Shown piece after piece: positions 1 to 6,590 of a stretch of 9,303 nt of DNA. The position numbers and the translations under genes are program-made. Each line of letters begins with the position of its first letter. Position 1 is the stretch's first letter. The notes below the pieces were generated by a model, which saw only the letters and a list, made by a program, of their open reading frames with translations, did not search any database and had not been told where the DNA came from. Source of the stretch: Pseudomonadota bacterium (GTDB taxonomy: Bacteria; Pseudomonadota; Gammaproteobacteria; Burkholderiales; Burkholderiaceae). The DNA lies in NCBI GenBank assembly GCA_021778935.1, contig JAJYBQ010000079.1:1-9303 (forward strand). Reading direction: 5' to 3'.

Positions 1-1
1 G

Positions 2-1612
2 GTATCGCAGGCGCTGTTGCGTCGGCGCATCGCCAAGGCAATGAACGCCGCACAGTGTCGGGACGCGGGCTCCCCCGACGCCGTGTCGGTTGCGCTGCGG
101 GAACGCCTGGCGCTCCCGGATCTCGGGTCGGCCTTGTGCCTGTTGCATGAGCCGCCCCCGGTCGGAAGCCTGGCGGAACTCGATCGCCTGTTGGCACCGG
201 CGTGGCGACGTCTGCGATTGGACGAATTGCTGGCGCAGCAACTGGCGTTGCGACGTGCCCGGGCGCAGCGCCGTGGGGACGCCGGCACGCCGCTGGCGGG
301 GGACGGGAGGCTGGTCGACGCGTTGCTGGTGCGCTTGCCGTTTGCGCTGACGACCGACCAGCACCAGGTCTGGACGGAGATCGAGCGCGATCTTGCCGCC
401 CCGGTACCGATGAATCGTCTGCTCCAGGGGGATGTGGGCAGTGGCAAGACCGTGGTGGCCGCGCTGGCCGCGGCGCGGGCGGTGGAGGCGGGCGCCCAGG
501 CGGCGATCATGGCGCCGACGGAGATCCTCGCCGAGCAGCATTACCGGCGCCTTGGCGCGCTGTTGGCGCCGCTGGGGGTGCGCGTGGTCTGGCTGGCCGG
601 GCGCCTGCGCGAGGGGCCGCGTCGCGACGCGCTGGCGGCGATCGAATCCGGTGTCGCCGGAGTCGTCGTCGGCACCCATGCGCTCATTCAGGAGTCGGTG
701 CGGTTTGCCAAGCTCGCGCTGGCGGTCGTCGACGAGCAGCACCGCTTCGGGGTGGCGCAACGTCTCGCCTTGCGCCAGGACGGCGCGTGCATGCCGCATC
801 GGCTGATGCTGAGCGCCACGCCGATTCCGCGCACGCTTGCAATGAGCTATTTCGCCGATCTCGACGTGTCGGTCATCCGGACGCTGCCGCCGGGGCGCAG
901 TCCGGTGCGGACCAAGCTGGTGGCAGGCTCGCGCCGCGACGAGGTGCTGGCGCGGATCCGCGCGGAGGCGGCACGTGGGCGTCAGGCGTACTGGGTGTGT
1001 CCCCTGGTGGAGGAAAGCGACGAAATCGACGCCACCGCCGCCGTGCGCATGGTCGAAGAGACGCGGGCGGCGCTGCCCGATCTGCGCCTGGGCCTGCTCC
1101 ACGGCCAGATGGCGGCGGCGGAGAAGACGGCGGTGATGGATTCCTTCGCCGCCGGAGCGATCGACGTCCTGGTGGCGACCACCGTGATCGAAGTGGGCAT
1201 CGACGTGCCCAACGCCAGCCTGATGGTGATCGAGCACGCGCAGCGGTTCGGCCTCGCCACGCTGCATCAGTTGCGCGGCCGGGTCGGCCGCGGTGCCGTC
1301 GAAAGCGCCTGTGTGCTGCTGTTCGACGAGCCGCTTTCGGAGACCGCGCGCGCGCGGCTCAAGATCCTCTACGAGAGCACGGACGGATTCGAGATCGCCC
1401 GTGCCGATCTGCGTCTGCGTGGTCCGGGGGAATTCCTCGGCGCGCGGCAGTGGGGGCTGCCGATGCTGCGGGTCGCGGATATCGAGCGGGATGTCGACTT
1501 GCTGGATATTGCGCGGGCCGAAGCCGATCGGCTGTTGCGGGAGGACGAGCGCGCGGCGGCATCGATCGCCGATCGCTGGTTCGCCGGTGCCGCCGCGTAT
1601 ATCGGCGCGTGA
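2..1612 (+). CDS. recG: ATP-dependent DNA helicase RecG, 5'-truncated by the window edge
   Basis: This is RecG, the superfamily 2 helicase that regresses stalled replication forks and processes branched recombination intermediates. The reading frame is open from the first bases, and the residues before the first possible start (VSQAL) match the family, so the gene begins upstream. About 536 codons are present against roughly 690 in full RecG; the N-terminal part of the wedge domain is missing. Helicase motifs occur in order: Walker A GDVGSGKT (bases 428-451), motif Ia APTEILAEQH, GTHALIQ, the RecG-type motif II DEQHRFGV (near base 731), motif III LSATPIPRT, motif V ATTVIEVGIDVPNA and motif VI HQLRGRVGRG, followed by the RecG C-terminal region with RLRGPGEFLG. 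The stop lies 19 nt before oxyR on the same strand, so cotranscription is possible. Identification is secure; only the true start is unseen. Confidence 0.97.
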   Translation, partial: VSQALLRRRIAKAMNAAQCRDAGSPDAVSVALRERLALPDLGSALCLLHEPPPVGSLAELDRLLAPAWRRLRLDELLAQQLALRRARAQRRGDAGTPLAGDGRLVDALLVRLPFALTTDQHQVWTEIERDLAAPVPMNRLLQGDVGSGKTVVAALAAARAVEAGAQAAIMAPTEILAEQHYRRLGALLAPLGVRVVWLAGRLREGPRRDALAAIESGVAGVVVGTHALIQESVRFAKLALAVVDEQHRFGVAQRLALRQDGACMPHRLMLSATPIPRTLAMSYFADLDVSVIRTLPPGRSPVRTKLVAGSRRDEVLARIRAEAARGRQAYWVCPLVEESDEIDATAAVRMVEETRAALPDLRLGLLHGQMAAAEKTAVMDSFAAGAIDVLVATTVIEVGIDVPNASLMVIEHAQRFGLATLHQLRGRVGRGAVESACVLLFDEPLSETARARLKILYESTDGFEIARADLRLRGPGEFLGARQWGLPMLRVADIERDVDLLDIARAEADRLLREDERAAASIADRWFAGAAAYIGA

Positions 1613-1631
1613 AAAACCATAAACTTGCCGG

Positions 1632-2567
1632 ATGACGCTGACCGAACTCCGCTATCTCGTTGCCCTTGCGCGGGAACGCCATTTCGGCCGCGCCGCGGAG
1701 GCCTGCCACGCCACCCAGCCCAGTGTTTCCGTGGCGATCCGCAAGCTCGAGGAGGAACTGGGCGTGCGTCTGTTCGAGCGCGGCACGGCGGAAGTGCGCA
1801 TGACGGAGATCGGCGAGCGCGTCGTCGTGCAGGCGCAGCGCGTGCTCGAGCAGGCGGCGGCGATCCGCGAGATCGCGCGCCAGGGGCGCGACCCGCTGAT
1901 CGGTCCGCTGCGTCTGGGGGCGATCTACACCGTCGGCCCCTATCTGCTGCCGGCGCTCGTGCGGCAGTTGCAGCAGGATGCGCCGCAGATGCCCCTGTTC
2001 CTCGTCGAAAATTTCACGGTACGTCTGCTGGAGATGCTGCGCAACGGCGAGATCGACGCCGCGGTCCTCGCGTTGCCGCTGCCCGAGGCGGGACTGGCGA
2101 TCCGGCCGCTCTACGACGAGCCGTTCGTCGCCGCGGTGCCGCGCGGCCATGCCTGGGCGCGGCGCAAGACGGTGGCGATGGCGGAGCTGGCCGGAGAGCA
2201 GGTGCTGCTGCTGGGCAGCGGCCATTGCTTTCGCGACCAGGTGCTGGCGGCCTGTCCCGAGCTGGATCGCGGGACGTCCGATGGTGCCCGGCGGCCGCTG
2301 GAAGGGTCCTCGCTGGAGACGATCCGCCAGATGGTGGCGTCGGGGATCGGCGTGACCGCGCTGCCGCAGACCAGCGTTCCGGAGCGTCCGGTGCGGGGTT
2401 CTTTGCTTGCCTATGTGCCGTTTTGCGCTCCCGTGCCGCGGCGGCGCGTGGTGTTGGCATGGCGCAAGAGTTTTCCGCGGACCGGGGCGATCGAGGCGCT
2501 GTGTCATGCGGTGGCGCGGTGCGCGCTGCCCGGTGCCGACCGGATCGAGGAAGGAGTCCAAGCGTGA
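1632..2567 (+). CDS. oxyR: Hydrogen peroxide-sensing LysR-family regulator OxyR
   Basis: The 311-residue LysR-type regulator has an N-terminal winged helix-turn-helix (about residues 1-60, with [19 protein letters not shown] and the following [13 protein letters not shown]) and a two-lobed sensor domain. It is specifically OxyR because it carries the redox cysteine pair in [12 protein letters not shown]. Counting from this start puts the cysteines at residues 199 and 208, the E. coli OxyR numbering, where peroxide forms a C199-C208 disulfide that switches the protein to an activator. The downstream [19 protein letters not shown] stretch is also OxyR-like. Its usual targets (katG, ahpC, dps) are not in the window. 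The ATG has no good Shine-Dalgarno sequence, which suggests expression coupled to recG or a weak start. The stop codon overlaps the ubiA start. Function is assigned from family knowledge plus the exact cysteine spacing. Confidence 0.95.
   Translation: MTLTELRYLVALARERHFGRAAEACHATQPSVSVAIRKLEEELGVRLFERGTAEVRMTEIGERVVVQAQRVLEQAAAIREIARQGRDPLIGPLRLGAIYTVGPYLLPALVRQLQQDAPQMPLFLVENFTVRLLEMLRNGEIDAAVLALPLPEAGLAIRPLYDEPFVAAVPRGHAWARRKTVAMAELAGEQVLLLGSGHCFRDQVLAACPELDRGTSDGARRPLEGSSLETIRQMVASGIGVTALPQTSVPERPVRGSLLAYVPFCAPVPRRRVVLAWRKSFPRTGAIEALCHAVARCALPGADRIEEGVQA
2551..2559 (+). promoter_or_regulatory. Shine-Dalgarno sequence that fixes the GTG start of ubiA
   Basis: A purine-rich AAGGAG (2551-2556, preceded by GAGG) lies 7 nt before the GTG at 2564. 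This start overlaps the oxyR stop as GTGA. It supports GTG as the ubiA initiator over the much longer same-frame opening that runs through oxyR, and indicates translational coupling of oxyR and ubiA. Confidence 0.6.
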
Positions 2568-3478
2568 AGTCCGGCGATTCCGTGGCCGTCCGTGGCGCTC
2601 CGAGCCGACGGGGGCGGCTGCGTGCGCGGCTGGCGGCCTATGCGCGCTTGACGCGGCTCGACAAGCCGGTCGGCAGCCTGCTTTTGCTCTGGCCTACGCT
2701 CGACGCACTGTGGATCGCCGCCCGCGGTTGGCCCGGCTGGGCCCTGGTGGCGATTTTTTCCGTGGGAACGGTGTTGATGCGGTCGGCGGGTTGTGCGGTC
2801 AACGATATCGCGGATCGCAATTTCGACGGCCAGGTGAAGCGCACCGCCGACCGCGTGCTTGCGCGCGGCCTGCTTTCCGTGCGCGAGGCGCTTGCGGTCG
2901 CGGTGGTTCTGGCGCTCGCCGCCGCGGCGGTGTCGCTGCCGTTTCTCGATCGGGCGGCGTTGCCCCTGGCCTTGGTCGCGGTGGGGGTCGCGGCGACCTA
3001 CCCGTATTTCAAGCGGTTCTTCCCCATGCCCCAGGCGTACCTGGGAATCGCATTTTCGTTCGGAATCCCGATGGCGTTCGCCGCCGTGCAGGGGCGGGTG
3101 CCGGCACTGGGCTGGTGGTTGCTGCTCGCCAACCTGTTCTGGGTGATTGCCTACGACACCGAGTACGCGATGGTCGACCGGGACGACGACCTGCGCATCG
3201 GGGTACGGTCGTCGGCGATTTTTTTCGGCCGGGCCGACGTGGCGGCGATCGGCGTCTGCTACGGCATCGATCTGGCGATGCTCGCCGGCGCGGCGCACGC
3301 CGTCGGTCTGGGGCCGATCTTTTTCGTCGGGTGGACCGCCGCGGCCGGTTGCGCGGTGCGGCACCTCGTCTGGATCCGGGGACGCGATCGCATGCAGTGT
3401 TTTCGTGCGTTTCGGCACAACCATTGGTTGGGCTTGTGCATCTTCGCGGGCATCGTCGGCGATTTCGCGCTGCGGTGA
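2564..3478 (+). CDS. ubiA: 4-hydroxybenzoate polyprenyltransferase UbiA
   Basis: UbiA is the membrane prenyltransferase that attaches the polyprenyl tail to 4-hydroxybenzoate in ubiquinone biosynthesis. From the GTG start it is 304 residues, the usual family size plus a short basic N-terminal extension. Both Mg/diphosphate-binding aspartate motifs are present: [18 protein letters not shown] (N80, D81, D84, D88) and the second, [12 protein letters not shown] (D198, D205, D207-D209). Hydrophobic segments between and after these fit the eight or nine membrane helices of the family, and [20 protein letters not shown] is the typical first segment. The GTG overlaps the oxyR stop by 4 nt and has a strong ribosome-binding site. 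The same frame stays open upstream through oxyR only because of GC-rich codon bias. No chorismate lyase gene (ubiC) is adjacent in this window. Confidence 0.95.
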   Translation: MKSGDSVAVRGAPSRRGRLRARLAAYARLTRLDKPVGSLLLLWPTLDALWIAARGWPGWALVAIFSVGTVLMRSAGCAVNDIADRNFDGQVKRTADRVLARGLLSVREALAVAVVLALAAAAVSLPFLDRAALPLALVAVGVAATYPYFKRFFPMPQAYLGIAFSFGIPMAFAAVQGRVPALGWWLLLANLFWVIAYDTEYAMVDRDDDLRIGVRSSAIFFGRADVAAIGVCYGIDLAMLAGAAHAVGLGPIFFVGWTAAAGCAVRHLVWIRGRDRMQCFRAFRHNHWLGLCIFAGIVGDFALR

Positions 3479-3486
3479 CGGGCGCC

Positions 3487-3498
3487 GCCGGATCCGGC
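3487..3498. repeat. Small perfect palindrome between ubiA and the mutarotase gene
   Basis: GCCGGATCCGGC is a perfect 12-base palindrome 9 nt after the ubiA stop. It could form a very short hairpin or be a protein-binding dyad. No T-run follows, so I do not call it a terminator. The rest of the 69-nt gap (3479-3547) holds a TATCCT (3505-3510) resembling a -10 box, but no matching -35 box. Confidence 0.25.
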
Positions 3499-3547
3499 AC
3501 CCGGTATCCTTGATCGGGCCGCGATCGGCGGCGCATCCGAGGGGGGA

Positions 3548-4528
3548 ATGTCCATGCAAAGCGCGCACGAACTGGGGCAGCGGTTCGCATCGATCGGTGC
3601 CATGCGGTTTCGGGAGGAAGCCGGCGCACTGGTGGTTCTGGATGTCGCGGGGCCGACGGCGTCGGCAAGTCTTTGTTTGCAGGGCGCCCAGATTCTCACC
3701 TGGAGGCCGCGCGGCCAGATCCACGATGTCGTGTGGTTGTCCAACGGTGCGCGATTTGCGTCCGCCAAGTCCGTGCGCGGCGGCATTCCGGTATGTTGGC
3801 CCTGGTTCGGACCGCATGCGTTGCCGGGGTTGCCCGCCCACGGATTCGCGCGCAACCTCGTCTGGGATCTCGTCGATGCCGCGGTCCGCGCCGACGGCGC
3901 CGTACAGGTGACGCTTCGGCTCGACCCGCGCGCGCTGGAGCAATCGGATCTGCCGGGCTTCGACGCCGTGCGCGCCGCCTGGCCGCACCGGTGGGAACTT
4001 TCGCTGCACGCGACGTTCGGCGACACCCTTGCCGTCGAATTGATCACGCGCAATCGCGGAACCGCACCCTTTCTCGTCGGCGAAGCGCTGCATACCTATT
4101 TCCGCGCGGGCGATATCGACCACGCACAGGTGATCGGGCTCGACGGCTGCGAATATGTCGACAAGGTGGGGCCGGAGGCGCATCGGCGCCAGGAGGGCGC
4201 CGTGCGGTTCGCAGGGGAAACCGATCGCGTCTACCGCGATCGCGCGCCCGCGTGCGTCATCGACGACCCGGTGCTGGGGCGCCGCATCGTGGTGCAAAAG
4301 AGCGCAAGCGCCTCGACCGTGATCTGGACCCCCTGGGCCGACAAGGCGGCGAAGCTCGGCGACCTGGGGTCCGGTGCGCAAGGCGCCGGTGCGGGCTGGC
4401 GCGAGATGCTGTGCGTGGAGAGCGCCAACGCCCTGGAGGACTGCGTGACGGTCGCCCCCGGCGCCGAGCACCGGCTGGCGGTGCAGTACCGTGTCGAGCC
4501 GCGCATCCCCGAAGCCGGAGAACCTTGA
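3548..4528 (+). CDS. D-hexose-6-phosphate mutarotase (glucose-6-phosphate 1-epimerase family, YeaD-like)
   Basis: The 326-residue protein belongs to the aldose 1-epimerase-like family that interconverts the alpha and beta anomers of hexose 6-phosphates in the cytoplasm. Family signatures are clear: GGIPVCWPWFGPH (residues 78-90), LPAHGFARN (95-103), GEALHTYFRAGDI (178-190) and ESANA (291-295). His182 and Glu291 are the likely acid/base pair by comparison with the yeast and E. coli relatives. A purine-rich GAGGGGGG precedes the ATG at 3548, and a second in-frame ATG at 3554 is also usable. The gene lies 69 nt after ubiA and may be its distal operon partner or independently expressed. Its stop is followed only 10 nt later by the hipA remnant, so the right edge of the conserved block is here. 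The exact sugar substrate is inferred from the family. Confidence 0.93.
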   Translation: MSMQSAHELGQRFASIGAMRFREEAGALVVLDVAGPTASASLCLQGAQILTWRPRGQIHDVVWLSNGARFASAKSVRGGIPVCWPWFGPHALPGLPAHGFARNLVWDLVDAAVRADGAVQVTLRLDPRALEQSDLPGFDAVRAAWPHRWELSLHATFGDTLAVELITRNRGTAPFLVGEALHTYFRAGDIDHAQVIGLDGCEYVDKVGPEAHRRQEGAVRFAGETDRVYRDRAPACVIDDPVLGRRIVVQKSASASTVIWTPWADKAAKLGDLGSGAQGAGAGWREMLCVESANALEDCVTVAPGAEHRLAVQYRVEPRIPEAGEP

Positions 4529-4538
4529 GATTTCTGGG

Positions 4539-5017
4539 ATGAGTCCGTCGAAGATCAAACGCCTGATCGTTGATACGCCGCAGGGATCTGTCGGAGTCTT
4601 GGACAAGGATTCCCGGTTCGTCTTCAACTACTCGTTGGCAAACAGCGACCGGCAGCGCGAGATCGCGCTGCGCATGCCAATCCGGGCCGAGAGCTATGCG
4701 AGCACCGCCCTATTGCCGATCTTCGCAATGAATCGGCCGGAAGGCTTCCTGTACAACGAGATCGTGCGCCGCATGGCAAAGCACGCGCATGTCGACGACA
4801 TGCTGCTGCTGTCGATCGTCGGTGAGAACCAAATCGGTCGGCTAACCACCGGGAGCCCGATGCGGCGAAACCCGCCAGGAACACGACGGTCGGCAAACGG
4901 CAGCTACTCCGGGGCGGAGGTCAGGAGCTTTTCGACTTTCTCGTGGAGACCTACTTCGATTCCGGTATTTCGGGGGTGCAACCCAGGGTAATGGTTCCCG
5001 ACGCCGACAGGAAAAAA
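4539..5017 (+). pseudogene. HipA-family toxin kinase remnant, frameshifted and truncated
   Basis: The first frame, from the ATG at 4539, reads MSPSKIKRLIVDTPQGSVG and continues with LDKDSRFVFNY, ESYASTALLPIFAMNRPEG and DDMLLLSIVGENQIGRLTTG, all typical of the N-terminal domain of HipA-family Ser/Thr kinase toxins. At about 4858 the similarity moves to another frame: GSP is followed there by DAAKPARN, then LLRGGGQELFDFLVETYF and DSGISGVQPRVMVPDADR (ending near 5011). A single missing G in the CCCGATG near 4856-4861 would restore one frame. Similarity stops before the kinase core, so about 160 residues of some 430 remain and no kinase catalytic residues are present. There is no HTH antitoxin partner: the mutarotase stop is 10 nt upstream. 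An unbroken 166-codon frame (4491-4991) overlaps this region, but its C-terminal third is out of frame with the HipA signal. It is almost certainly non-functional. Confidence 0.8.
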
Positions 5018-5019
5018 TG

Positions 5020-5162
5020 CGAGACGAGTGGGACGAGGGTCGGAAATCACTCTTGCCACCAACGGTTTTCGTGGCGCCTCAGCAGGTTGGGCCGCGCGTA
5101 GACAGAAACGCGAACCCCAACATCACGCCAAGTCCGCGTGTTCAAACGAAAAACTCGTCTCG
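5020..5162. repeat. 143-bp segment bounded by perfect 10-bp inverted repeats (MITE-like candidate)
   Basis: CGAGACGAGT at 5020-5029 is repeated in inverted orientation as ACTCGTCTCG at 5153-5162. The left copy lies only about 3-9 nt after the last recognisable HipA codons, so the segment sits at the point where the toxin gene is broken. Its size and terminal inverted repeats resemble a small non-autonomous element or the end of a larger one. No clear target-site duplication is visible, and HipA similarity does not resume to its right. An alternative is that the repeats form a long-loop hairpin or occur by chance. Confidence 0.35.
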
Positions 5163-5280
5163 GCGCTGACGGAACTTCGGTCTAAAACCTCGGCTTAGTC
5201 GCTGCGTGTGCTCCGGACTGGCGTGGGCGCACACGGGTTTGGTGTAGTAACATTCCTACATCATCGTGCGGAGCACCACC
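5163..5280. other. Non-coding interval upstream of the toxin-antitoxin operon
   Basis: No gene is supported here. The interval contains an imperfectly spaced dyad, CGTGTGC at 5205-5211 and GCACACG at 5229-5235 (7-bp perfect arms, 17-nt gap), and then the antitoxin operator described separately. Together with the preceding inverted-repeat segment, about 260 nt lie between the hipA remnant and the antitoxin start. Confidence 0.4.
5243..5260 (+). promoter_or_regulatory. Palindromic candidate operator of the Phd/VapC operon
   Basis: TGTAGTAACATTCCTACA is an 18-bp near-palindrome: 7 of 9 pairs match, including TGTAG/CTACA at the ends. It lies 20 nt before the antitoxin ATG. Phd/YefM antitoxins, alone or with their toxin, repress their own operon by binding short palindromes overlapping the promoter, so position and symmetry fit an autoregulatory site. 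The promoter elements themselves are not clear. Confidence 0.5.
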
Positions 5281-5535
5281 ATGACCACGACCACCGTATC
5301 GAGCCGCGAGTTCAATCAGGATGTGACCCGCGCCAAGCGGGCCGCTGAACAGGGGCCGGTGTTCATCACCGATCGAGGGCGGCCGGCACACGTCCTGCTG
5401 AGCATCGACGATTACCGGCGCCTGGCCCACAGCCGTCGCAGCATCGTGGACGCCCTTTCCATGCCGGGCCTCTCCGAGATCGAGTTGGTGATTCCCCGCT
5501 CGACCCAACTGCCGCGGCCGGCGGACTTCGAGTGA
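5281..5535 (+). CDS. Phd/YefM-family type II antitoxin
   Basis: The predicted 84-residue protein has the Phd/YefM fold signature: an N-terminal VSSREFNQDVTRAKRAA dimerisation and DNA-binding segment, then GPVFITDRGRPAHVLLSIDD with the following YRRL. The C-terminal tail (about residues 45-84), ending in RPADFE, would be the toxin-neutralising part. I chose the ATG at 5281 because GGAG at 5270-5273 stands 7 nt before it; an in-frame GTG at 5266 has no such site and would add five residues. The stop overlaps the toxin ATG in TGATG, the usual coupled arrangement. The gene looks intact, unlike its neighbours, which fits selection for retaining a toxin-antitoxin pair. Confidence 0.9.
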   Translation: MTTTTVSSREFNQDVTRAKRAAEQGPVFITDRGRPAHVLLSIDDYRRLAHSRRSIVDALSMPGLSEIELVIPRSTQLPRPADFE

Positions 5536-5963
5536 TGTACCTGCTCGACACCAATGTGATCTCGGAGCTGCGCAAGGCGGGCGACGGCCGGGCCGACGCC
5601 AATGTCGTAGCGTGGCTCGGCGGCGTGGATGCAGCGAATTTCTACATCTCAGCCGTCACGGTCATGGAACTCAAACTGGGCATCCTGCTTGTCGAGCGAC
5701 GCGACAAGCCTCAGGGGCAGCGCTTGCGGGCTTGGATGGAGAACCAGGTGCTGCGGGAGTTTGCCGATCGAACCTTGCCACTCGACACGGCGGTGGCATT
5801 GCGTTGTGCGCGTCTGCATGTTCCCGATCCGCGCTCCGATCGCGATGCATACATCGCGGCGACCGCTCTGATCCACGGCATGATCGTCGTAACCCGGAAC
5901 CAGGTGGACTTTGAGCCGACTGGTGTTCAGTTGTTCAACCCGTGGGAAGTGAACGATGATTGA
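5535..5963 (+). CDS. PIN-domain ribonuclease toxin, VapC/FitB-like
   Basis: This 142-residue protein begins MYLLDTNVISELRK, the classic PIN-domain start with the first metal-binding Asp (D5). The other acidic active-site residues are placed as expected: E45 in VMELKLG, D102/D104 in SDRDAYIAATA and D125 in TRNQVDF. PIN toxins of this group are Mg-dependent RNases that cleave tRNA or rRNA when the antitoxin is degraded. The ATG at 5535 overlaps the antitoxin stop (TGATG), implying translational coupling; a GTG one codon upstream is possible. Pairing with a Phd/YefM antitoxin rather than a VapB (AbrB-type) one is common for the FitB-like subgroup. The RNA target cannot be read from sequence. No truncation or missing catalytic residue is seen. 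Confidence 0.92.
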   Translation: MYLLDTNVISELRKAGDGRADANVVAWLGGVDAANFYISAVTVMELKLGILLVERRDKPQGQRLRAWMENQVLREFADRTLPLDTAVALRCARLHVPDPRSDRDAYIAATALIHGMIVVTRNQVDFEPTGVQLFNPWEVNDD

Positions 5964-6203
5964 AAGCAACCTGGTGCTGTTCGCAGTGCGATCAATCGCG
6001 CCAACGATCGATTCAAGGCCGCACAAGAACAAGCCGGCCAGGTAGAAAAGCGCAAGGCCATGGTCGCCGCCGAGCTGGCCGATGTGGCGTGCGGCCTGAT
6101 GAGTGCCAAGCAGCTCGTCGATGCAGTCATCGTCAGCGCGCGAGGTGGCGGCCAAGTGTCGTCTGGACCGCGGAACGGCGCGCGGCGGTGGACGCCTGCC
6201 TGA
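5956..6203 (+). pseudogene. Decayed small ORF overlapping the toxin stop, function unknown
   Basis: An ATG at 5956 overlaps the toxin stop by 8 nt and reads MIESNLVLFAVRS before losing any protein-like character and stopping at TAG about 80 nt on. From about 5991 a protein-like sequence continues in the frame one base away: INRANDRFKAAQEQAGQVEK, then KAMVAAELADVACGLMSAKQ and LVDAVIVSARGGGQ, ending at 6203. A single-base deletion near 5989-5991 would join the two parts into one protein of about 80 residues. I do not recognise the family. The second part alone has an ATG at 6060 and could be a 47-codon ORF. The overlap with the toxin suggests a third gene of the same transcription unit that has decayed, but both pieces could be unrelated fragments. 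Confidence 0.35.
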
Positions 6204-6496
6204 AGGTGCGCCAGGTCCATATATCGGCGTCACCGTGGCTGTTTTGTACGCGCCGCGGCGAGTGTTACTTCAAGGAAACCAGAGGGGAGGCGCGAGGATG
6301 GAAGGCGATGTGGCAGCGATTCATGAAGCGCGTTCTGACCGAAACGGAGGTGCGCGACCCGTTCACGGAACACGACCTTCGGGCCAAGGCGGGAAGCGAT
6401 GCGGAGAGTCTGGAGCGCGCTCGTCAGCTGCTCGGGCATGCCGACGCGGCGATCACCCAGCGGGTCTATCGGCGGCGTCCGGAGCGGATCGAATGA
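6158..6496 (+). pseudogene. Tyrosine recombinase (phage-type integrase) C-terminal remnant
   Basis: About 112 codons match the end of a tyrosine-recombinase catalytic domain. Visible landmarks are the box II H-x-x-R in FTEHDLRAKAGSDAE, the LLGHAD histidine motif, and the nucleophilic tyrosine in ITQRVYRRRPERIE just before the stop. Upstream, ERRAAVDACLKVRQVHIS, then WLFCTRRGECYFKETRGEAR and GWKAMWQRFMKRVL resemble the middle of the catalytic domain of such integrases. The N-terminal arm- and core-binding domains and the first catalytic Arg are missing. The frame stays open back to about 5960, but that part is not integrase-like and overlaps the preceding decayed ORF. It ends about 95 nt from the 3' end of tRNA-Arg, the usual position of an island integrase. 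It is non-functional as it stands. Confidence 0.75.
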
Positions 6497-6529
6497 CCTC
6501 GTCAATGGCACAGTGCCCCGGTTATGGCA

Positions 6530-6574
6530 CAACCACAAAAGCAACAAGGGATTGTCGTTCCCGACAACCCCTTG
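6530..6574 (-). terminator. Intrinsic terminator of tRNA-Arg
   Basis: Two 13-nt arms (6545-6557 and 6562-6574) form a hairpin with a 4-nt loop, 16 nt beyond the tRNA 3' end on the - strand. On the - strand RNA the one imperfect pair is a G-U wobble, while on the + strand it would be an A-C mismatch. The - strand stem is followed by TTGCTTTTG. Both points favour termination of the leftward tRNA transcript. Confidence 0.75.
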
Positions 6575-6590
6575 TTTATACAGCGATATT

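Noticed and set aside
1625..2563. Upstream extension of ubiA in the same frame through oxyR
   Set aside because: The extension is a shadow of oxyR with no UbiA-like sequence. The GTG at 2564 has the ribosome-binding site and gives the normal family length.
2504..4627. Very long open frame on the - strand across oxyR end, ubiA and mutarotase
   Set aside because: It is antisense to three well-identified genes and its translation is low-complexity, Arg/Pro/His-rich sequence without domains. It is a product of high GC content.
4858..4991. C-terminal third of the 166-codon frame after the HipA-like start
   Set aside because: HipA similarity continues in the neighbouring frame, so the in-frame residues after the break are out-of-frame reading.
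5266..5280. GTG start for the antitoxin
   Set aside because: It adds five residues, lacks a ribosome-binding site and would overlap the GGAG that serves the ATG at 5281.
6545..6574. Terminator for the integrase remnant on the + strand
   Set aside because: The hairpin fits the - strand better (G-U wobble instead of A-C mismatch, and T-rich sequence after the stem), so it is assigned to tRNA-Arg, though it may act weakly both ways.
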